Source: Roseibium sediminicola (GTDB lineage Bacteria; Pseudomonadota; Alphaproteobacteria; Rhizobiales; Stappiaceae). Taken from it: a DNA stretch of 64,000 bases. Positions 47,079 to 58,380 of this stretch are shown in pieces. Made by a program: the position numbers and the translations under genes. A model generated the notes under the pieces. That model was not told where the DNA came from. It saw only the letters and a list, made by a program, of their open reading frames with translations, and made no database searches. How positions within the stretch are numbered: the first letter of the stretch is position 1; each line of letters begins with the position of its first letter. The stretch covers positions 62,001 to 126,000 of the forward strand of contig NZ_JALNMJ010000002.1 of assembly GCF_023156505.1 (NCBI RefSeq). The letters are read 5' to 3'.

Positions 47079-47522
47079 ATGAGCGAACGGCTTTCAGGTG
47101 GTTGTCTTTGTGGCGCGGTGCGCTTTGCCGCTACGCCCGTTGACGGCGAAATGGGCGTCTGCCATTGCGGCATGTGCCGCCGCTGGACCGGCGGCACCTA
47201 CATGGCCGTCAGCTGCGGCCCGATGGACGGCATCGACGTCGAGGGCGAAGACGCCATGGGCGTCTACAAGTCGTCCGACTATGGCGAACGCGTCTTCTGC
47301 TCCAAATGCGGCTCCACGCTGATGTGGCGCATGGCGGACGGTTCCCACGTCTCGATGTCCGCACAGGCCTTCGACGATCCGTCCGTGTTCAAGTTCACGT
47401 CCGAGATCTTTGTCGACGAACAACCCGGCAATTATGCCTTTGCGAATGAAACCCGCAGAATGACCGGTCCCGAAGTCATCGCCTATTTCACGCAAAAAAT
47501 GCAGGAACCTCAAAATGGCTGA
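47079..47522 (+). CDS. GFA-family (CENP-V/GFA domain) zinc protein inside the nuo operon
   Basis: A 147-residue protein of the GFA fold (glutathione-dependent formaldehyde-activating-like). Zinc cysteines occur in [23 protein letters not shown] and FCSKCGSTL, the complete family pattern. The reaction of most family members is unknown; few are true formaldehyde-glutathione enzymes. It starts 13 bases after nuoC and overlaps the nuoD start by eight bases, so it is translated as part of the complex I operon. I know of no complex I subunit with this fold. Confidence 0.92.
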   Translation: MSERLSGGCLCGAVRFAATPVDGEMGVCHCGMCRRWTGGTYMAVSCGPMDGIDVEGEDAMGVYKSSDYGERVFCSKCGSTLMWRMADGSHVSMSAQAFDDPSVFKFTSEIFVDEQPGNYAFANETRRMTGPEVIAYFTQKMQEPQNG

Positions 47523-48699
47523 GGCTCAGGTCCGTAACTTCAACATCAACTTCGGCCCGCAGCACCCGGCGGCCCACGGCGTATTGCGCCTGGTCCTGGA
47601 GCTGGACGGCGAGGTGGTGACGCGTGTCGACCCGCATATCGGTCTGCTTCATCGCGGCACCGAAAAACTGATCGAGCAGAAGACCTATCTGCAGGCCGTT
47701 CCGTATTTCGACCGCCTCGACTACGTGGCGCCGATGAACCAGGAACATGCCTTCGCGCTGGCCGTTGAGCGCATGCTCGGCATCGAAGTGCCCAAGCGCG
47801 GGCAGCTGATCCGGGTGCTCTACTCGGAAATCGGCCGGATCCTGTCGCATCTTCTCAACGTGACCACGCAGGCCATGGACGTCGGCGCGCTGACGCCGCC
47901 GCTCTGGGGTTTCGAGCCGCGTGAAGAGCTGATGGTGTTCTATGAGCGGGCCTGCGGCGCGCGCATGCACGCCGCCTATGTGCGCCCGGGCGGGGTCCAT
48001 CAGGACCTGCCGCGCGACCTGCTCGACGACATCTGGGATTTCTGCGATCCGTTCCTGCAGACCTGCGACGACATCGAAGGCCTGCTGACCGACAACCGCA
48101 TCTTCAAGCAGCGCAACGTCGATATTGGCGTGGTCGATCTTGACGATGCCTGGGCCTGGGGGTTCTCCGGCGTGATGGTCCGCGGTTCCGGAGCCGCCTG
48201 GGACCTGCGCAAGTCGCAGCCCTATGAGTGTTATTCGGAACTCGATTTCGACATTCCGATCGGCAAGAATGGCGACTGCTACGACCGCTATCTGATCCGC
48301 ATGGAAGAGATGCGCCAGTCGATCCGGATCATGAAGCAGTGCCTGGAGAAGCTGACCGTCGAAACCGGTCCGGCATCCTCCGTCGACGGCAAGATCGTGC
48401 CGCCGAAGCGCGGTGAGATGAAACGCTCCATGGAAGCGCTCATCCATCACTTCAAGCTCTATACCGAGGGCTACCATGTCCCGGCCGGCGAGGTTTACGC
48501 CGCCGTGGAGGCACCCAAGGGTGAATTCGGTGTCTACCTGGTCGCAGACGGCACCAACAAGCCGTATCGCTGCAAGATCAAGGCACCGGGTTATGCCCAC
48601 CTTCAGGCCATGGACTTCCTCTGCAGGGGCCACATGCTTGCCGACGTCTCGGCCGTGCTTGGTTCCATGGACATCGTGTTCGGTGAGGTCGACCGCTGA
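47515..48699 (+). CDS. nuoD: NADH-quinone oxidoreductase subunit D
   Basis: A 394-residue 49-kDa subunit that forms the quinone pocket with NuoB. Visible are [62 protein letters not shown] and the C-terminal [19 protein letters not shown] and [17 protein letters not shown] is upstream within the end of the GFA gene, supporting translational coupling. Confidence 0.97.
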   Translation: MAEAQVRNFNINFGPQHPAAHGVLRLVLELDGEVVTRVDPHIGLLHRGTEKLIEQKTYLQAVPYFDRLDYVAPMNQEHAFALAVERMLGIEVPKRGQLIRVLYSEIGRILSHLLNVTTQAMDVGALTPPLWGFEPREELMVFYERACGARMHAAYVRPGGVHQDLPRDLLDDIWDFCDPFLQTCDDIEGLLTDNRIFKQRNVDIGVVDLDDAWAWGFSGVMVRGSGAAWDLRKSQPYECYSELDFDIPIGKNGDCYDRYLIRMEEMRQSIRIMKQCLEKLTVETGPASSVDGKIVPPKRGEMKRSMEALIHHFKLYTEGYHVPAGEVYAAVEAPKGEFGVYLVADGTNKPYRCKIKAPGYAHLQAMDFLCRGHMLADVSAVLGSMDIVFGEVDR

Positions 48700-48780
48700 T
48701 GCGGGCGGCCCGCCACCATTTTTCGACCCTGGCAGCCGCCCGTCCGGCTCCGGTCAGTATGACAGAACGGGGATAACACC

Positions 48781-50016
48781 ATGGCAGTTCGCCGACTTGC
48801 CGCGGAACAACCAGAAAGCTTCGAATTCACCGAGAAGAACCTCGCGTGGGCGAAGAAGCTGATCGACCGCTATCCGGCCGGCCGTCAGGCCTCCGCGGTC
48901 ATTCCGCTTTTGTGGCGTGCGCAGGAGCAGAACGATGGCTGGGTGAGCGAACCGGCAGTCCGCTACATCGCGGAACTGCTGGACATGCCCAACATCCGCG
49001 TTCTGGAAGTGGCGACCTTCTACACCATGTTCCAGCTGCAGCCTGTCGGCAAGAAGGCCCATATCCAGGTCTGCGGCACGACGCCCTGCCAGCTGCGCGG
49101 CTCGGAGGATCTGATCAAGATCTGCAAGTCGCGCATTGCCAAGCACATGCACGAGATTTCCGAGGACGGCATGTTCTCTTGGGAAGAGGTCGAGTGCCTC
49201 GGCGCCTGCGTCAATGCGCCGATGGTGCAGATCTTCAAGGACACCTACGAGGACCTGACCGAAGACAGCTTCAACAAGCTTATCGACGACATTGCCGCCG
49301 GCAAGGAAGTCACGCCAGGACCGCAAAACGGCCGCCGTTTCGCGATGGCCGAGGGCGGTCAGACCTCCCTGACCGAAATCGACGACGACACCAAGGGTAC
49401 GCTGCCGCTGCCGCATGTCGTCGACGGTTCGGAAAAAGCCTCCCATCACTTTGCGGGTGCTGCAATCAACACCGGCGGCAACGACTATGACGGCGTGCCG
49501 ACGCCGGCCGAGGACGCGGTTGCCAAGGTGGTTGCAGCCCATGCTGCAAAATCTGCCAAGAAGGATGAGGCACCGGCACCGGCTCCCACGCCGAAAAAGG
49601 CCGCTGCCAAGACCGCCGACAAGGTTGAGAAGGCCGCCAAGAAGGCTGACGAGCCGAAGCCGGTCTCCAAGGCAAAGCCCAAGGCGGCTCCCGCCGAAAC
49701 CGCTGAAGTCGCTGAAAAAGAGCCGGCGCTTCTGAAAAAAGCCCGCGGCGGCAAGCCGGACGACCTCAAGAAACTGAAGGGCGTCGGTCCGAAGCTGGAA
49801 GCAACGCTGAACCAACTCGGCTTCTTCCATTTCGACCAGGTCGCTGCCTGGGGTGCCGAAGAGATCGCCTGGGTCGACAGCCGGTTGAAGTTCAAGGGTC
49901 GCATCGAGCGGGATGGCTGGATCGACCAGGCCAAGATTCTCGCCAGCGGCGAAGACACAGAATTTTCCAAGCGCGTGGAAGCCGGTGAAGTGGCCTCCTC
50001 CAAGAGCGAAGACTAG
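48781..50016 (+). CDS. nuoE: NADH-quinone oxidoreductase subunit E with long C-terminal extension
   Basis: A 411-residue 24-kDa-type subunit. Residues 1-165 are the ordinary thioredoxin-like [2Fe-2S] domain with cluster N1a ligands in [11 protein letters not shown] and [11 protein letters not shown] further 245 residues follow: a stretch up to about 255, a Lys/Ala/Pro-rich linker at about 255-320, and a compact C-terminal domain from [21 protein letters not shown] to about 390, which resembles a helix-hairpin-helix fold. The extension roughly doubles the usual length. Related Hyphomicrobiales have long NuoE as I recall, but the role of the tail is not known to me. GGGGA precedes the ATG. Confidence 0.93.
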   Translation: MAVRRLAAEQPESFEFTEKNLAWAKKLIDRYPAGRQASAVIPLLWRAQEQNDGWVSEPAVRYIAELLDMPNIRVLEVATFYTMFQLQPVGKKAHIQVCGTTPCQLRGSEDLIKICKSRIAKHMHEISEDGMFSWEEVECLGACVNAPMVQIFKDTYEDLTEDSFNKLIDDIAAGKEVTPGPQNGRRFAMAEGGQTSLTEIDDDTKGTLPLPHVVDGSEKASHHFAGAAINTGGNDYDGVPTPAEDAVAKVVAAHAAKSAKKDEAPAPAPTPKKAAAKTADKVEKAAKKADEPKPVSKAKPKAAPAETAEVAEKEPALLKKARGGKPDDLKKLKGVGPKLEATLNQLGFFHFDQVAAWGAEEIAWVDSRLKFKGRIERDGWIDQAKILASGEDTEFSKRVEAGEVASSKSED

Positions 50017-50025
50017 GGGGAAGAG

Positions 50026-51327
50026 ATGCTGAAGGATCAGGATCGGATCTTCACCAATATCTACGGTCTGCATGACTGGGGCCTGGAAGGCGCGAAAAAG
50101 CGCGGCCAGTGGGACAACACCAAGGCACTGCTCGACAAGGGCCGTGACTGGATCGTCCAGGAAATGAAGGACAGCGGATTGCGCGGCCGTGGCGGCGCGG
50201 GCTTCCCGACTGGCCTGAAATGGTCGTTCATGCCCAGGGAATCCGACGGCCGGCCGGCTTATCTGGTCGTCAACGCCGACGAATCCGAGCCGGGCACCTG
50301 CAAGGACCGCGAGATCCTGCGCCATGACCCGCACACGCTGGTCGAGGGCTGCCTCGTTGCCGGCTTCGCCATGGGGGCGATCGCCGCCTACATCTATGTG
50401 CGCGGCGAGTTCATCCGCGAGCGCGAGCGCCTGCAGGCGGCCATCGACCAGGCCTATGACGCCGGTCTGATCGGCAAGAACAACAAGAACGGCTACGATT
50501 TCGACATCTACGTTCACCACGGTGCCGGCGCATATATCTGCGGTGAGGAAACCGCGCTGCTGGAAAGCCTGGAGGGCAAGAAGGGCCAACCGCGCCTGAA
50601 ACCGCCGTTCCCGGCGAATGTCGGCCTCTATGGTTGCCCGACCACGGTGAACAACGTGGAATCGATTGCGGTGGCGCCGACCATCCTGCGCCGTGGCGCT
50701 GCGTGGTTCTCGGCACTTGGCCGTCCGAACAACACCGGCACCAAGCTTTTCTGCGTCTCCGGTCACGTCAACAAGCCGGCGACTTTCGAGGAAGAGCTCG
50801 GCGTGCCGTTTGACGAGATGATCGACAAGCATTGCGGCGGCATTCGCGGCGGCTGGGACAATCTCCTGGCTGTGATCCCAGGCGGGTCCTCCGTGCCGTG
50901 CTGCACGGCGGAGCAGATCAAGGAAGCGCCGATGGATTTCGACACGCTGCGCGGTCTCGGCTCCGGCCTCGGTACCGCGGCGGTGATCGTCATGGACAAG
51001 TCCACCGACGTCATCAAGGCGATCGCGCGGCTCAGCTACTTCTACAAGCACGAAAGCTGCGGCCAGTGCACGCCGTGCCGCGAAGGCACGGGCTGGATGT
51101 GGCGCGTGATGGAGCGCATGGTCAAAGGCGAGTCCTCCTATGAGGAAATCGACATGCTGTTCAAGGTGACCAAGCAGGTCGAGGGTCACACAATCTGTGC
51201 GCTCGGGGACGCGGCCGCCTGGCCGATCCAGGGTTTGATCAAGAATTTCCGGCCTGTCATCGAGCAACGCATCGATGACTATGTCGCCAAGTCGAAGTCC
51301 TCTTCGACCATGGTGGCGGCTGAGTAA
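50026..51327 (+). CDS. nuoF: NADH-quinone oxidoreductase subunit F
   Basis: A 433-residue 51-kDa subunit that binds NADH, FMN and cluster N3. The glycine-rich NADH/FMN block [18 protein letters not shown], the FMN block [14 protein letters not shown], and the 4Fe-4S ligand motif [12 protein letters not shown] with a later Cys in [13 protein letters not shown] are all present. It starts nine bases after nuoE with GGGGGAAGAG before the ATG. Confidence 0.98.
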   Translation: MLKDQDRIFTNIYGLHDWGLEGAKKRGQWDNTKALLDKGRDWIVQEMKDSGLRGRGGAGFPTGLKWSFMPRESDGRPAYLVVNADESEPGTCKDREILRHDPHTLVEGCLVAGFAMGAIAAYIYVRGEFIRERERLQAAIDQAYDAGLIGKNNKNGYDFDIYVHHGAGAYICGEETALLESLEGKKGQPRLKPPFPANVGLYGCPTTVNNVESIAVAPTILRRGAAWFSALGRPNNTGTKLFCVSGHVNKPATFEEELGVPFDEMIDKHCGGIRGGWDNLLAVIPGGSSVPCCTAEQIKEAPMDFDTLRGLGSGLGTAAVIVMDKSTDVIKAIARLSYFYKHESCGQCTPCREGTGWMWRVMERMVKGESSYEEIDMLFKVTKQVEGHTICALGDAAAWPIQGLIKNFRPVIEQRIDDYVAKSKSSSTMVAAE

Positions 51328-51353
51328 GCGGAACGGGATTTGGAGAGCAACGG

Positions 51354-53417
51354 ATGACGAAGCTCATCATCGACGGCAACGAAGTGGATGTCCCGGCGGA
51401 CTACACGCTGCTTCAGGCCTGTGAAGAGGCGGGCGCCGAGGTTCCGCGGTTTTGTTACCACGACCGGCTGTCGATTGCCGGCAACTGCCGCATGTGCCTG
51501 GTGGAAGTGAAGGGCGGACCGCCCAAGCCGACCGCCTCCTGCGCCATGGGCGTGAAGGATCTGCGTCCGGGCCCGAACGGCGAGCCGCCGGTGGTCGAGA
51601 CCAAGTCCGAAATGGTCAAGAAGGCCCGCGAGGGGGTGATGGAGTTCCTGCTCATCAACCACCCGCTGGATTGCCCGATCTGCGACCAGGGCGGCGAGTG
51701 CGACCTTCAGGACCAGGCGATGGCCTATGGCGTCGACGGCTCCCGTTTCCACGAGAACAAGCGCGCGGTCGAGAACAAGGAAATCGGCCCGCTGATCAAG
51801 ACGATCATGACGCGCTGCATTCACTGCACCCGCTGCGTCCGCTTTACAACGGAAGTCTGCGGCGTCACCGATATGGGCCTGATCAGCCGCGGCGAAGACG
51901 CCGAGATCACCACTTATCTCGACGCGGCACTGTCTTCCGAAATGCAGGGCAACGTTGCCGACCTCTGCCCGGTCGGCGCCCTGACCCACAAGCCTTATGA
52001 ATTCCATGCCCGTCCGTGGGAACTGACCAAGACCGAAAGCGTCGACGTGATGGACGCGGTTGGCTCGGCGATCCGCGTCGACAGCCGCGGCAAGGAAGTC
52101 ATGCGCGTGATGCCGCGCCTCAATGAAGAGGTCAACGAGGAGTGGATCTCCGACAAGTCCCGCTACATCTGGGACGGTCTGAAGACCCAGCGCCTTGACA
52201 GGCCATACGCCAAGAAAGACGGCAAGCTGCAGCCGGTCTCCTGGGGCGAAGCCTTCCAGATCATCGCCGACAAGGTGAAGGCAAGCTCCGCCGACAAGAT
52301 CGGCGCGCTCGCCGGTCAGATGGCCGGTGTGGAGGACATGTTTGCGCTGAAAAGCCTGATGGAAAAACTCGGAGTCGCCAACATCGACAGCCGTTTCCCG
52401 CGCTCGCCGCTGCATCCGAAAAACGGCCGCGCCAGCTATCTCTTCAATTCCACCATCCAGGGGATCGAAGAGGCCGACGCGATTATGCTGATCGGCTCCA
52501 ACCCGCGCCAGGAAGCGCCGGTGCTCAACGCCCGTATCCGCAAGCGCTGGACGCGTGGCGATCTGCAAATCGGCCTGATCGGCGAAAACGCCGACCTGAC
52601 CTATCCGGTGACCTATCTCGGCGCCGGTCCGGACAGCCTGAAACAGTTTATCGACCACGCGCCGGCCAAGGCGGAGCGGCCGATGTTCATCATCGGCCAG
52701 GGCGCGCTGAACCGTCCGGATGGTGCCGAAGTTCTGGCGACCATCGCCGCCGCCGCCAAGACGCTCGGCGTGATCAAGGACGGCTGGAACGGTTTCAACA
52801 TTCTGCATACCGAGGCTTCTCAGGTCGGCGCACTCGACCTCGGCTTCGTGCCGGGCGAGGGCGGCAAGGACACCGGCGCCATGCTGGAGCCGGGCGCTCT
52901 TGATGTCCTGTTCCTGCTGGGCGTCGACGAGGTCGAGGTTCCGGAAGGCGCATTTGTCGTCTACCAGGGCACCCATGGCGACCGTGGCGCGCATCGCGCC
53001 GACGTGATCCTGCCGGGCGCCGCCTATACCGAAAAATCCGCGATCTACGTCAACACGGAAGGCCGCGTTCAGATGGCCGACCGGGCAGCGTTCCCTCCGG
53101 GCGAAGCGCGCGAAGATTGGGCGATCCTGCGGGCGCTGTCCGCCGTGCTCGGCCAGACGCTGGAATTCGACTCGCTCAGCCAGTTGCGTGCCAAACTGTT
53201 CGAGGCCGTGCCGCTGATGACCGGCATCGACGCGATCGAGGCCGGCGACGCGGCCGACATCGAAAAGCTCGCCAATGCGAAAGCCAAGATGGACAGCGCC
53301 GGCTTTGCCAACGTGATCCGTGATTTCTATCTGACCAACCCGATCGCCCGCGCCTCCAAGGTGATGGCCGAGTGTTCGGCGCTCGCGAAGACGCGGGCGG
53401 CAGAAGCAGCAGAATAA
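51354..53417 (+). CDS. nuoG: NADH-quinone oxidoreductase subunit G
   Basis: A 687-residue 75-kDa subunit. The N-terminal ferredoxin domain has the N1b cysteines ([21 protein letters not shown]), followed by the His-Cys N5 segment and the N4 cysteines ([16 protein letters not shown] and [19 protein letters not shown]), then a molybdopterin-oxidoreductase-like C-terminal domain without cofactor. It is about 220 residues shorter than Escherichia coli NuoG, the usual alphaproteobacterial and mitochondrial size. Confidence 0.97.
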   Translation: MTKLIIDGNEVDVPADYTLLQACEEAGAEVPRFCYHDRLSIAGNCRMCLVEVKGGPPKPTASCAMGVKDLRPGPNGEPPVVETKSEMVKKAREGVMEFLLINHPLDCPICDQGGECDLQDQAMAYGVDGSRFHENKRAVENKEIGPLIKTIMTRCIHCTRCVRFTTEVCGVTDMGLISRGEDAEITTYLDAALSSEMQGNVADLCPVGALTHKPYEFHARPWELTKTESVDVMDAVGSAIRVDSRGKEVMRVMPRLNEEVNEEWISDKSRYIWDGLKTQRLDRPYAKKDGKLQPVSWGEAFQIIADKVKASSADKIGALAGQMAGVEDMFALKSLMEKLGVANIDSRFPRSPLHPKNGRASYLFNSTIQGIEEADAIMLIGSNPRQEAPVLNARIRKRWTRGDLQIGLIGENADLTYPVTYLGAGPDSLKQFIDHAPAKAERPMFIIGQGALNRPDGAEVLATIAAAAKTLGVIKDGWNGFNILHTEASQVGALDLGFVPGEGGKDTGAMLEPGALDVLFLLGVDEVEVPEGAFVVYQGTHGDRGAHRADVILPGAAYTEKSAIYVNTEGRVQMADRAAFPPGEAREDWAILRALSAVLGQTLEFDSLSQLRAKLFEAVPLMTGIDAIEAGDAADIEKLANAKAKMDSAGFANVIRDFYLTNPIARASKVMAECSALAKTRAAEAAE

Positions 53418-53433
53418 GGGGCAGGGGACCGAA

Positions 53434-54495
53434 ATGGTTGAGTTCTTTACGACGACCTATCTGGGGCAATTCCTCCTGATGGCGCTGCAGAGCGTGGTCA
53501 TGATGGTCGTGCTCCTGGTGATCGTCGCCTATATTCTCTATGCCGACCGCAAGATCTGGGCGGCCGTGCAGATCCGCCGCGGTCCGAACGTGGTCGGTCC
53601 CTGGGGTCTGCTGCAGAGTTTCGCCGACCTTTTGAAATTCGTGCTGAAAGAGCCGGTCATTCCGGCCGGGTCCAACAAGGTGCTGTTCCTGCTGGCGCCG
53701 CTGGTCTCCGTTCTGCTGGCCCTGGCGGCCTGGGCGGTTATCCCGGTCGCCGACGGCTGGGTGATCTCAAACATCAATATCGGCGTCCTGTTCGTCTTTG
53801 CGGTGTCGTCGCTCGAAGTCTACGGCGTCATCATCGGCGGCTGGGCCTCGAACTCGAAATACCCGTTCCTGTCGGCTCTGCGCTCCGCCGCGCAGATGGT
53901 CTCCTACGAGGTCTCCATCGGCTTTGTGATCGTGACCGTGCTGCTGTGTGCAGGCACGCTGAACCTTTCCGGCATCGTCTACGCCCAACAGACAGGGCTT
54001 GCCACCTGGCTCGGCGTGCCGTGGCTTTCGTTCCTGAACTGGTACTGGCTGCCGCTGTTCCCGATGTTCGTGGTGTTCTTTGTGTCCGCGCTGGCGGAAA
54101 CCAACCGTCCGCCGTTCGATCTGGCGGAAGCGGAATCGGAACTGGTTGCCGGCTTCATGGTCGAATACGGTTCGACCCCGTACATGATGTTCATGCTCGG
54201 GGAATATGTCGCCATCTGCCTGATGTGCGCCCTGATGACGATCTTCTTCATGGGGGGATGGCTGCCGCCGTTCGACTTCGCGCCCTTCACCTGGGTACCG
54301 GGCATTGTCTGGTTCCTGCTGAAGTGTTTCCTGGGCTTCTTCATGTTCGCGATGGTGAAGGCCATGGTGCCGCGTTACCGCTATGACCAGCTGATGCGCC
54401 TGGGCTGGAAAGTGTTCCTGCCGCTGTCGCTGGGCATGGTCGTGGTTGTCGCCGCCGTCCTGATGATCATGGGCTGGGCACCGGGCGCGGCGTGA
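53434..54495 (+). CDS. nuoH: NADH-quinone oxidoreductase subunit H
   Basis: A 353-residue membrane subunit with about eight helices that anchors the Q-module and links it to the proton-pumping arm. The conserved loop [29 protein letters not shown] and [21 protein letters not shown] are present. AAGGGGCAGGGG precedes the ATG. Its stop codon overlaps the GTG start of the next small gene. Confidence 0.97.
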   Translation: MVEFFTTTYLGQFLLMALQSVVMMVVLLVIVAYILYADRKIWAAVQIRRGPNVVGPWGLLQSFADLLKFVLKEPVIPAGSNKVLFLLAPLVSVLLALAAWAVIPVADGWVISNINIGVLFVFAVSSLEVYGVIIGGWASNSKYPFLSALRSAAQMVSYEVSIGFVIVTVLLCAGTLNLSGIVYAQQTGLATWLGVPWLSFLNWYWLPLFPMFVVFFVSALAETNRPPFDLAEAESELVAGFMVEYGSTPYMMFMLGEYVAICLMCALMTIFFMGGWLPPFDFAPFTWVPGIVWFLLKCFLGFFMFAMVKAMVPRYRYDQLMRLGWKVFLPLSLGMVVVVAAVLMIMGWAPGAA

Positions 54496-54728
54496 GCGTC
54501 TCGCTCGCCGGTGTGATCGGCGCCGCCGTCGGCCTCTATATGGGCTGGCTCGACTGGAAGATCCTGAAGGGCATGCTTCAGGCGGCGGAAACGAAGAACA
54601 GACAGGCTGGCGGTGACGGTGGCGCCGCGGCCAGGTACAGGGCGCTCTGGAGCGCACTGATTTTTGGAGTTCCGGTGATCGGCTTCCCGGTCATTGGCTA
54701 TTTGGCCGGCAGCATGCTGGCCGGTTGA
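54492..54728 (+). CDS. Small two-helix membrane protein within the nuo operon (78 aa)
   Basis: A 78-residue protein of unknown family. It starts at GTG 54492, overlapping the nuoH stop by four bases (GTGA), which is typical of translational coupling, and ends 20 bases before nuoI. Two hydrophobic helices (about residues 4-22 and 52-76; the second is [21 protein letters not shown]) are joined by a polar loop. It could be an accessory or assembly factor for the membrane arm; this is inference from position only. Confidence 0.75.
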   Translation: MSVSLAGVIGAAVGLYMGWLDWKILKGMLQAAETKNRQAGGDGGAAARYRALWSALIFGVPVIGFPVIGYLAGSMLAG

Positions 54729-54748
54729 GGAAAGAGAGGCAAAAAGCG

Positions 54749-55237
54749 ATGGGACTTAGTCAAGCCGTCAAATCGCTGTTCCTGCAGGAGTTCGTGTCCG
54801 CCTTCATTCTGGCGATGCGCTACTTCTTCAAGCCGAAGCCTACGGTCAACTATCCGTTTGAAAAAGGACCGGTGAGCCCGCGCTTCCGCGGCGAGCACGC
54901 TTTGCGCCGCTATCCGAACGGTGAAGAACGCTGCATCGCCTGCAAGCTGTGCGAGGCCATCTGCCCGGCGCAGGCGATCACCATCGAGGCCGGTCCGCGC
55001 CGCAATGACGGCACGCGCCGGACCACGCGGTACGACATCGACATGGTCAAATGCATCTATTGCGGCTTCTGCCAGGAAGCCTGTCCGGTGGACGCGATCG
55101 TCGAGGGACCGAATTTCGAATTCGCGACGGAAACCCGCGAGGAGCTTTACTACGACAAGGAAAAGCTGCTTGCGAACGGTGACCGCTGGGAACGCGAAAT
55201 TGCCCGCAACATTGAAATGGACGCTCCTTACCGCTAG
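54749..55237 (+). CDS. nuoI: NADH-quinone oxidoreductase subunit I
   Basis: A 162-residue 23-kDa subunit carrying two 4Fe-4S clusters (N6a, N6b). The motifs are [16 protein letters not shown] and [16 protein letters not shown]. An N-terminal amphipathic helix ([24 protein letters not shown]) contacts the membrane arm. The start MGLSQAVK at 54749 is preferred over the frame opening at 54725. Confidence 0.97.
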   Translation: MGLSQAVKSLFLQEFVSAFILAMRYFFKPKPTVNYPFEKGPVSPRFRGEHALRRYPNGEERCIACKLCEAICPAQAITIEAGPRRNDGTRRTTRYDIDMVKCIYCGFCQEACPVDAIVEGPNFEFATETREELYYDKEKLLANGDRWEREIARNIEMDAPYR

Positions 55238-55323
55238 GAGCTAACCGCAATCTGGTTTGCCCGGCAATCCGGCCGGGCCCCGCACTTCCGGCCGCAAGGC
55301 CACACGACAGACAGGTCTTTGCA

Positions 55324-55956
55324 ATGATCCTGAATGCTCTCTTCTTCTACCTGTTTGCCGGCGTCACATTGGCGTCTGCATTCATGGTGATCGCGTCCCG
55401 CAACCCGGTGACGTCGGTCCTGTTCCTGATCCTGGCGTTCGTGAATTCCGCGGGTCTGTTCATTCTGCTCGGGGCCGAATATCTGGCCCTGCTTCTGGTG
55501 GTCGTCTATGTCGGCGCCGTCGCGGTGCTGTTCCTGTTCGTGGTCATGATGCTGGACGTCGACTTCGTCGAGCTGCGGCAGGGCTTCCTGCAATATCTGC
55601 CGGTCGGCAGCCTGGTCGGCCTCATCTTGCTGGTCGAGCTGCTGATGGGTCTCGGGGCCTGGATCATCGCACCCGGCGTCCTGGGACACGGAGCTGAACC
55701 GACACCGGCGATTGCAGGGGTGCCGGGCGCCGAGGGGGTCACGAACATCCAGGCGATCGGCTCGATCCTCTACACCAAATACATCTATTTCTTCCAGGTC
55801 GCTGGCCTGGTTCTTCTGGTGGCCATGATCGGGGCGATTGTCCTGACCCTGCGCCACAAGCCGAATGTCAAACGTCAAAGCATTCCGGAACAGGTTGCGC
55901 GCAATCGCGAAACCGCCATTGAGGTCCGGAAAGTGGAGAGTGGCAAGGGTATCTGA
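55324..55956 (+). CDS. nuoJ: NADH-quinone oxidoreductase subunit J
   Basis: A 210-residue membrane subunit with five helices (for example FFYLFAGVTLASAFMVIAS and LLLVVVYVGAVAVLFLFVVMML). The conserved YVGAVAVLFLFV region that contains the mobile pi-bulge of helix 3 is present. The 86-base gap after nuoI contains a GC-rich hairpin near 55258-55278. Confidence 0.95.
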   Translation: MILNALFFYLFAGVTLASAFMVIASRNPVTSVLFLILAFVNSAGLFILLGAEYLALLLVVVYVGAVAVLFLFVVMMLDVDFVELRQGFLQYLPVGSLVGLILLVELLMGLGAWIIAPGVLGHGAEPTPAIAGVPGAEGVTNIQAIGSILYTKYIYFFQVAGLVLLVAMIGAIVLTLRHKPNVKRQSIPEQVARNRETAIEVRKVESGKGI

Positions 55957-56049
55957 CGCGAAGGCGTCATTCGATAAAGTCCGGTCGCATGCACGCTCCT
56001 CCGTGCGGTGACCGGTTGGGGTAAACGAGGGGAGCACGGCGAGGCGCCC

Positions 56050-56358
56050 ATGGAAATCGGTCTGTCGCACTATCTGTCGGTCGCGGCGATCCTGTTCACG
56101 ATCGGGATCTTCGGGATCTTTCTGAACCGGAAAAACGTGATTGTCATTCTGATGTCGATCGAGCTGCTGCTGCTCTCGGTCAATATCAACTTTGTCGCCT
56201 TTTCGTCGTTCCTCGGCGACATGATGGGCCAGGTCTTCACCATGCTGGTGCTGACCGTGGCGGCGGCTGAAGCGGCCATCGGCCTCGCAATCCTGGTGGT
56301 GTTCCACCGGAACCGCGGCTCCATCGCCGTGGAAGACGTCAACGTGATGAAAGGGTAG
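56050..56358 (+). CDS. nuoK: NADH-quinone oxidoreductase subunit K
   Basis: A 102-residue membrane subunit with three helices. The conserved intramembrane glutamates are present in [17 protein letters not shown] and [13 protein letters not shown]. The start [11 protein letters not shown] at 56050 is the family start; the open frame extends 14 codons upstream. Confidence 0.96.
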   Translation: MEIGLSHYLSVAAILFTIGIFGIFLNRKNVIVILMSIELLLLSVNINFVAFSSFLGDMMGQVFTMLVLTVAAAEAAIGLAILVVFHRNRGSIAVEDVNVMKG

Positions 56359-56364
56359 GGACTG

Positions 56365-58380
56365 ATGTATTCCGCAATTCTGTTCCTGCCGCTGATCGGC
56401 TTCCTGATTGCCGGCCTGTTTGGCCGCGCCATCGGTGCCAAGGCCTGTGAATATATCACCAGCGGGTTTCTCATCCTGGCGGCGCTGCTGTCCTGGATCG
56501 CCTTTTTCGGTTTCTGGCTCGGTGGATCGGAACTCCAGATCGTCGATCTGTTCCGCTGGATCGACGCCGGCGACCTGAAGGTCTCCTGGGCCATCCGCGT
56601 CGATACGCTGACCGCCGTGATGCTGATCGTGGTCACCACGGTTTCCGCGCTGGTGCATGTCTATTCCATCGGTTACATGCATCACGACCCGCACCGGCCG
56701 CGCTTCTTTGCCTATCTGTCGCTGTTCACCTTCGCCATGCTGTCGCTGGTAACGGCCGACAACCTGCTGCAGATGTTCTTCGGCTGGGAAGGCGTGGGTC
56801 TTGCGTCTTATCTTCTGATCGGTTTCTGGTATCAGAAGCCCTCCGCCAATGCGGCCGCGATCAAGGCCTTTGTCGTCAACCGTGTCGGTGACTTCGGCTT
56901 CGCGCTCGGCATCTTCGGCGTCTTCTTCCTGTTCGACAGCATCGAGTTCAACACCATCTTCAACGATGCGCCGTCCTTCATCCAGGGACATGAGGAGGTC
57001 ATGACCTTCCTCGGCTACCATCTGGATCCGCATGCGGCGATGACGATTGTCTGCTTGTTGCTCTTCATGGGGGCCATGGGCAAGTCGGCGCAGTTCCTGC
57101 TGCACACCTGGCTGCCGGACGCAATGGAAGGCCCGACGCCGGTCTCCGCTCTGATCCACGCCGCAACCATGGTGACCGCGGGTGTCTTCATGGTGGCGCG
57201 TCTGTCGCCGCTGATGGAGCTGTCCCACACCGCGCTGACCGTGATCGTCTTCTTCGGCGCCACCACGGCCTTCTTCGCCGCGACCGTTGGTCTCGTGCAG
57301 AACGACATCAAGCGCGTGATCGCCTATTCGACCTGTTCCCAGCTCGGCTACATGTTCGTCGCGCTCGGGGTCGGGGCCTATTCGATTGGCATCTTCCACC
57401 TGTTCACGCACGCCTTCTTCAAGGCGCTCCTGTTCCTTTGCGCCGGCTCCGTCATTCACGCGGTTTCCGACGAGCAGGACATGCGCAAGATGGGCGGTCT
57501 TCGGAAACATATTCCGATCACCTACTGGACGATGATGATCGGCACGCTGGCTCTGACCGGTGTCGGCATTCCGTTCACCCATATCGGTTTTGCCGGCTTC
57601 ATCTCCAAGGACGCCATCATCGAGGCGGCCTTCGGCGGCTCGATGGGCGAACACGCCAACCCGATGGCCCTATACGGCTTCTGGCTGACCGTGATCGCCG
57701 CCGCTCTGACCTCGTTCTATTCCTGGCGCCTGACCTTCATGACGTTCCACGGCAAGCCGCGCGCTTCGGTGGATGTCATGAAACATGTCCATGAATCGCC
57801 GCTGGTGATGACCGTGCCGCTGTTCGTGCTGTCGATCGGTGCCGTTCTCGCGGGCATGGTCTTCTACGGCTCGTTCTACGGCGAAGGCTACGACGCGTTC
57901 TGGAACACCGGGGTAACCGGCGCGATGCCGTCCATGGAAAACAGCCACGTTCTCCATGCCATGCACGAGGTGCCGGCCTGGGTGAAGGTCTCGCCGTTCG
58001 TCATGATGGTGCTCGGCTTCCTGGTGGCCTACCAGTTCTACATCCGCTCGCCGGAAATGCCGAAGCAGCTGGCGGAGCGCCATTCCGGCCTCTACCAGTT
58101 CCTGCTCAACAAATGGTATTTCGACGAGCTCTACGATTTCATCTTTGTCCGGCCTGCCCAGTGGCTCGGCCGCGCGCTCTGGAAGAAGGGCGACGGCACC
58201 GTGATTGACGGCTTCGGCCCGAACGGCGTTGCCGCGCGCGTCCAGAACGTCACGTCCTGGGTCGTCCGACTGCAGACCGGATATCTCTACCACTATGCAT
58301 TTGCGATGCTGATCGGGGTGGCTCTCTTGATCACCTGGTCGATGTTCACCGGTGCGGGCACCGGCGGGGGTGCACACTAA
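56365..58380 (+). CDS. nuoL: NADH-quinone oxidoreductase subunit L
   Basis: A 671-residue antiporter-like pump subunit with about 16 helices and the long lateral helix at the C-terminus. Key residues: [20 protein letters not shown] (Glu), the lysine of [39 protein letters not shown], and the [19 protein letters not shown] segment. The stop codon overlaps the nuoM start by one base (TAATG). Confidence 0.97.
   Translation: MYSAILFLPLIGFLIAGLFGRAIGAKACEYITSGFLILAALLSWIAFFGFWLGGSELQIVDLFRWIDAGDLKVSWAIRVDTLTAVMLIVVTTVSALVHVYSIGYMHHDPHRPRFFAYLSLFTFAMLSLVTADNLLQMFFGWEGVGLASYLLIGFWYQKPSANAAAIKAFVVNRVGDFGFALGIFGVFFLFDSIEFNTIFNDAPSFIQGHEEVMTFLGYHLDPHAAMTIVCLLLFMGAMGKSAQFLLHTWLPDAMEGPTPVSALIHAATMVTAGVFMVARLSPLMELSHTALTVIVFFGATTAFFAATVGLVQNDIKRVIAYSTCSQLGYMFVALGVGAYSIGIFHLFTHAFFKALLFLCAGSVIHAVSDEQDMRKMGGLRKHIPITYWTMMIGTLALTGVGIPFTHIGFAGFISKDAIIEAAFGGSMGEHANPMALYGFWLTVIAAALTSFYSWRLTFMTFHGKPRASVDVMKHVHESPLVMTVPLFVLSIGAVLAGMVFYGSFYGEGYDAFWNTGVTGAMPSMENSHVLHAMHEVPAWVKVSPFVMMVLGFLVAYQFYIRSPEMPKQLAERHSGLYQFLLNKWYFDELYDFIFVRPAQWLGRALWKKGDGTVIDGFGPNGVAARVQNVTSWVVRLQTGYLYHYAFAMLIGVALLITWSMFTGAGTGGGAH

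Noticed and set aside
48754..51267. 837-codon minus-strand open frame opposite nuoE-nuoF
   Set aside because: Shadow of two well-supported nuo genes.
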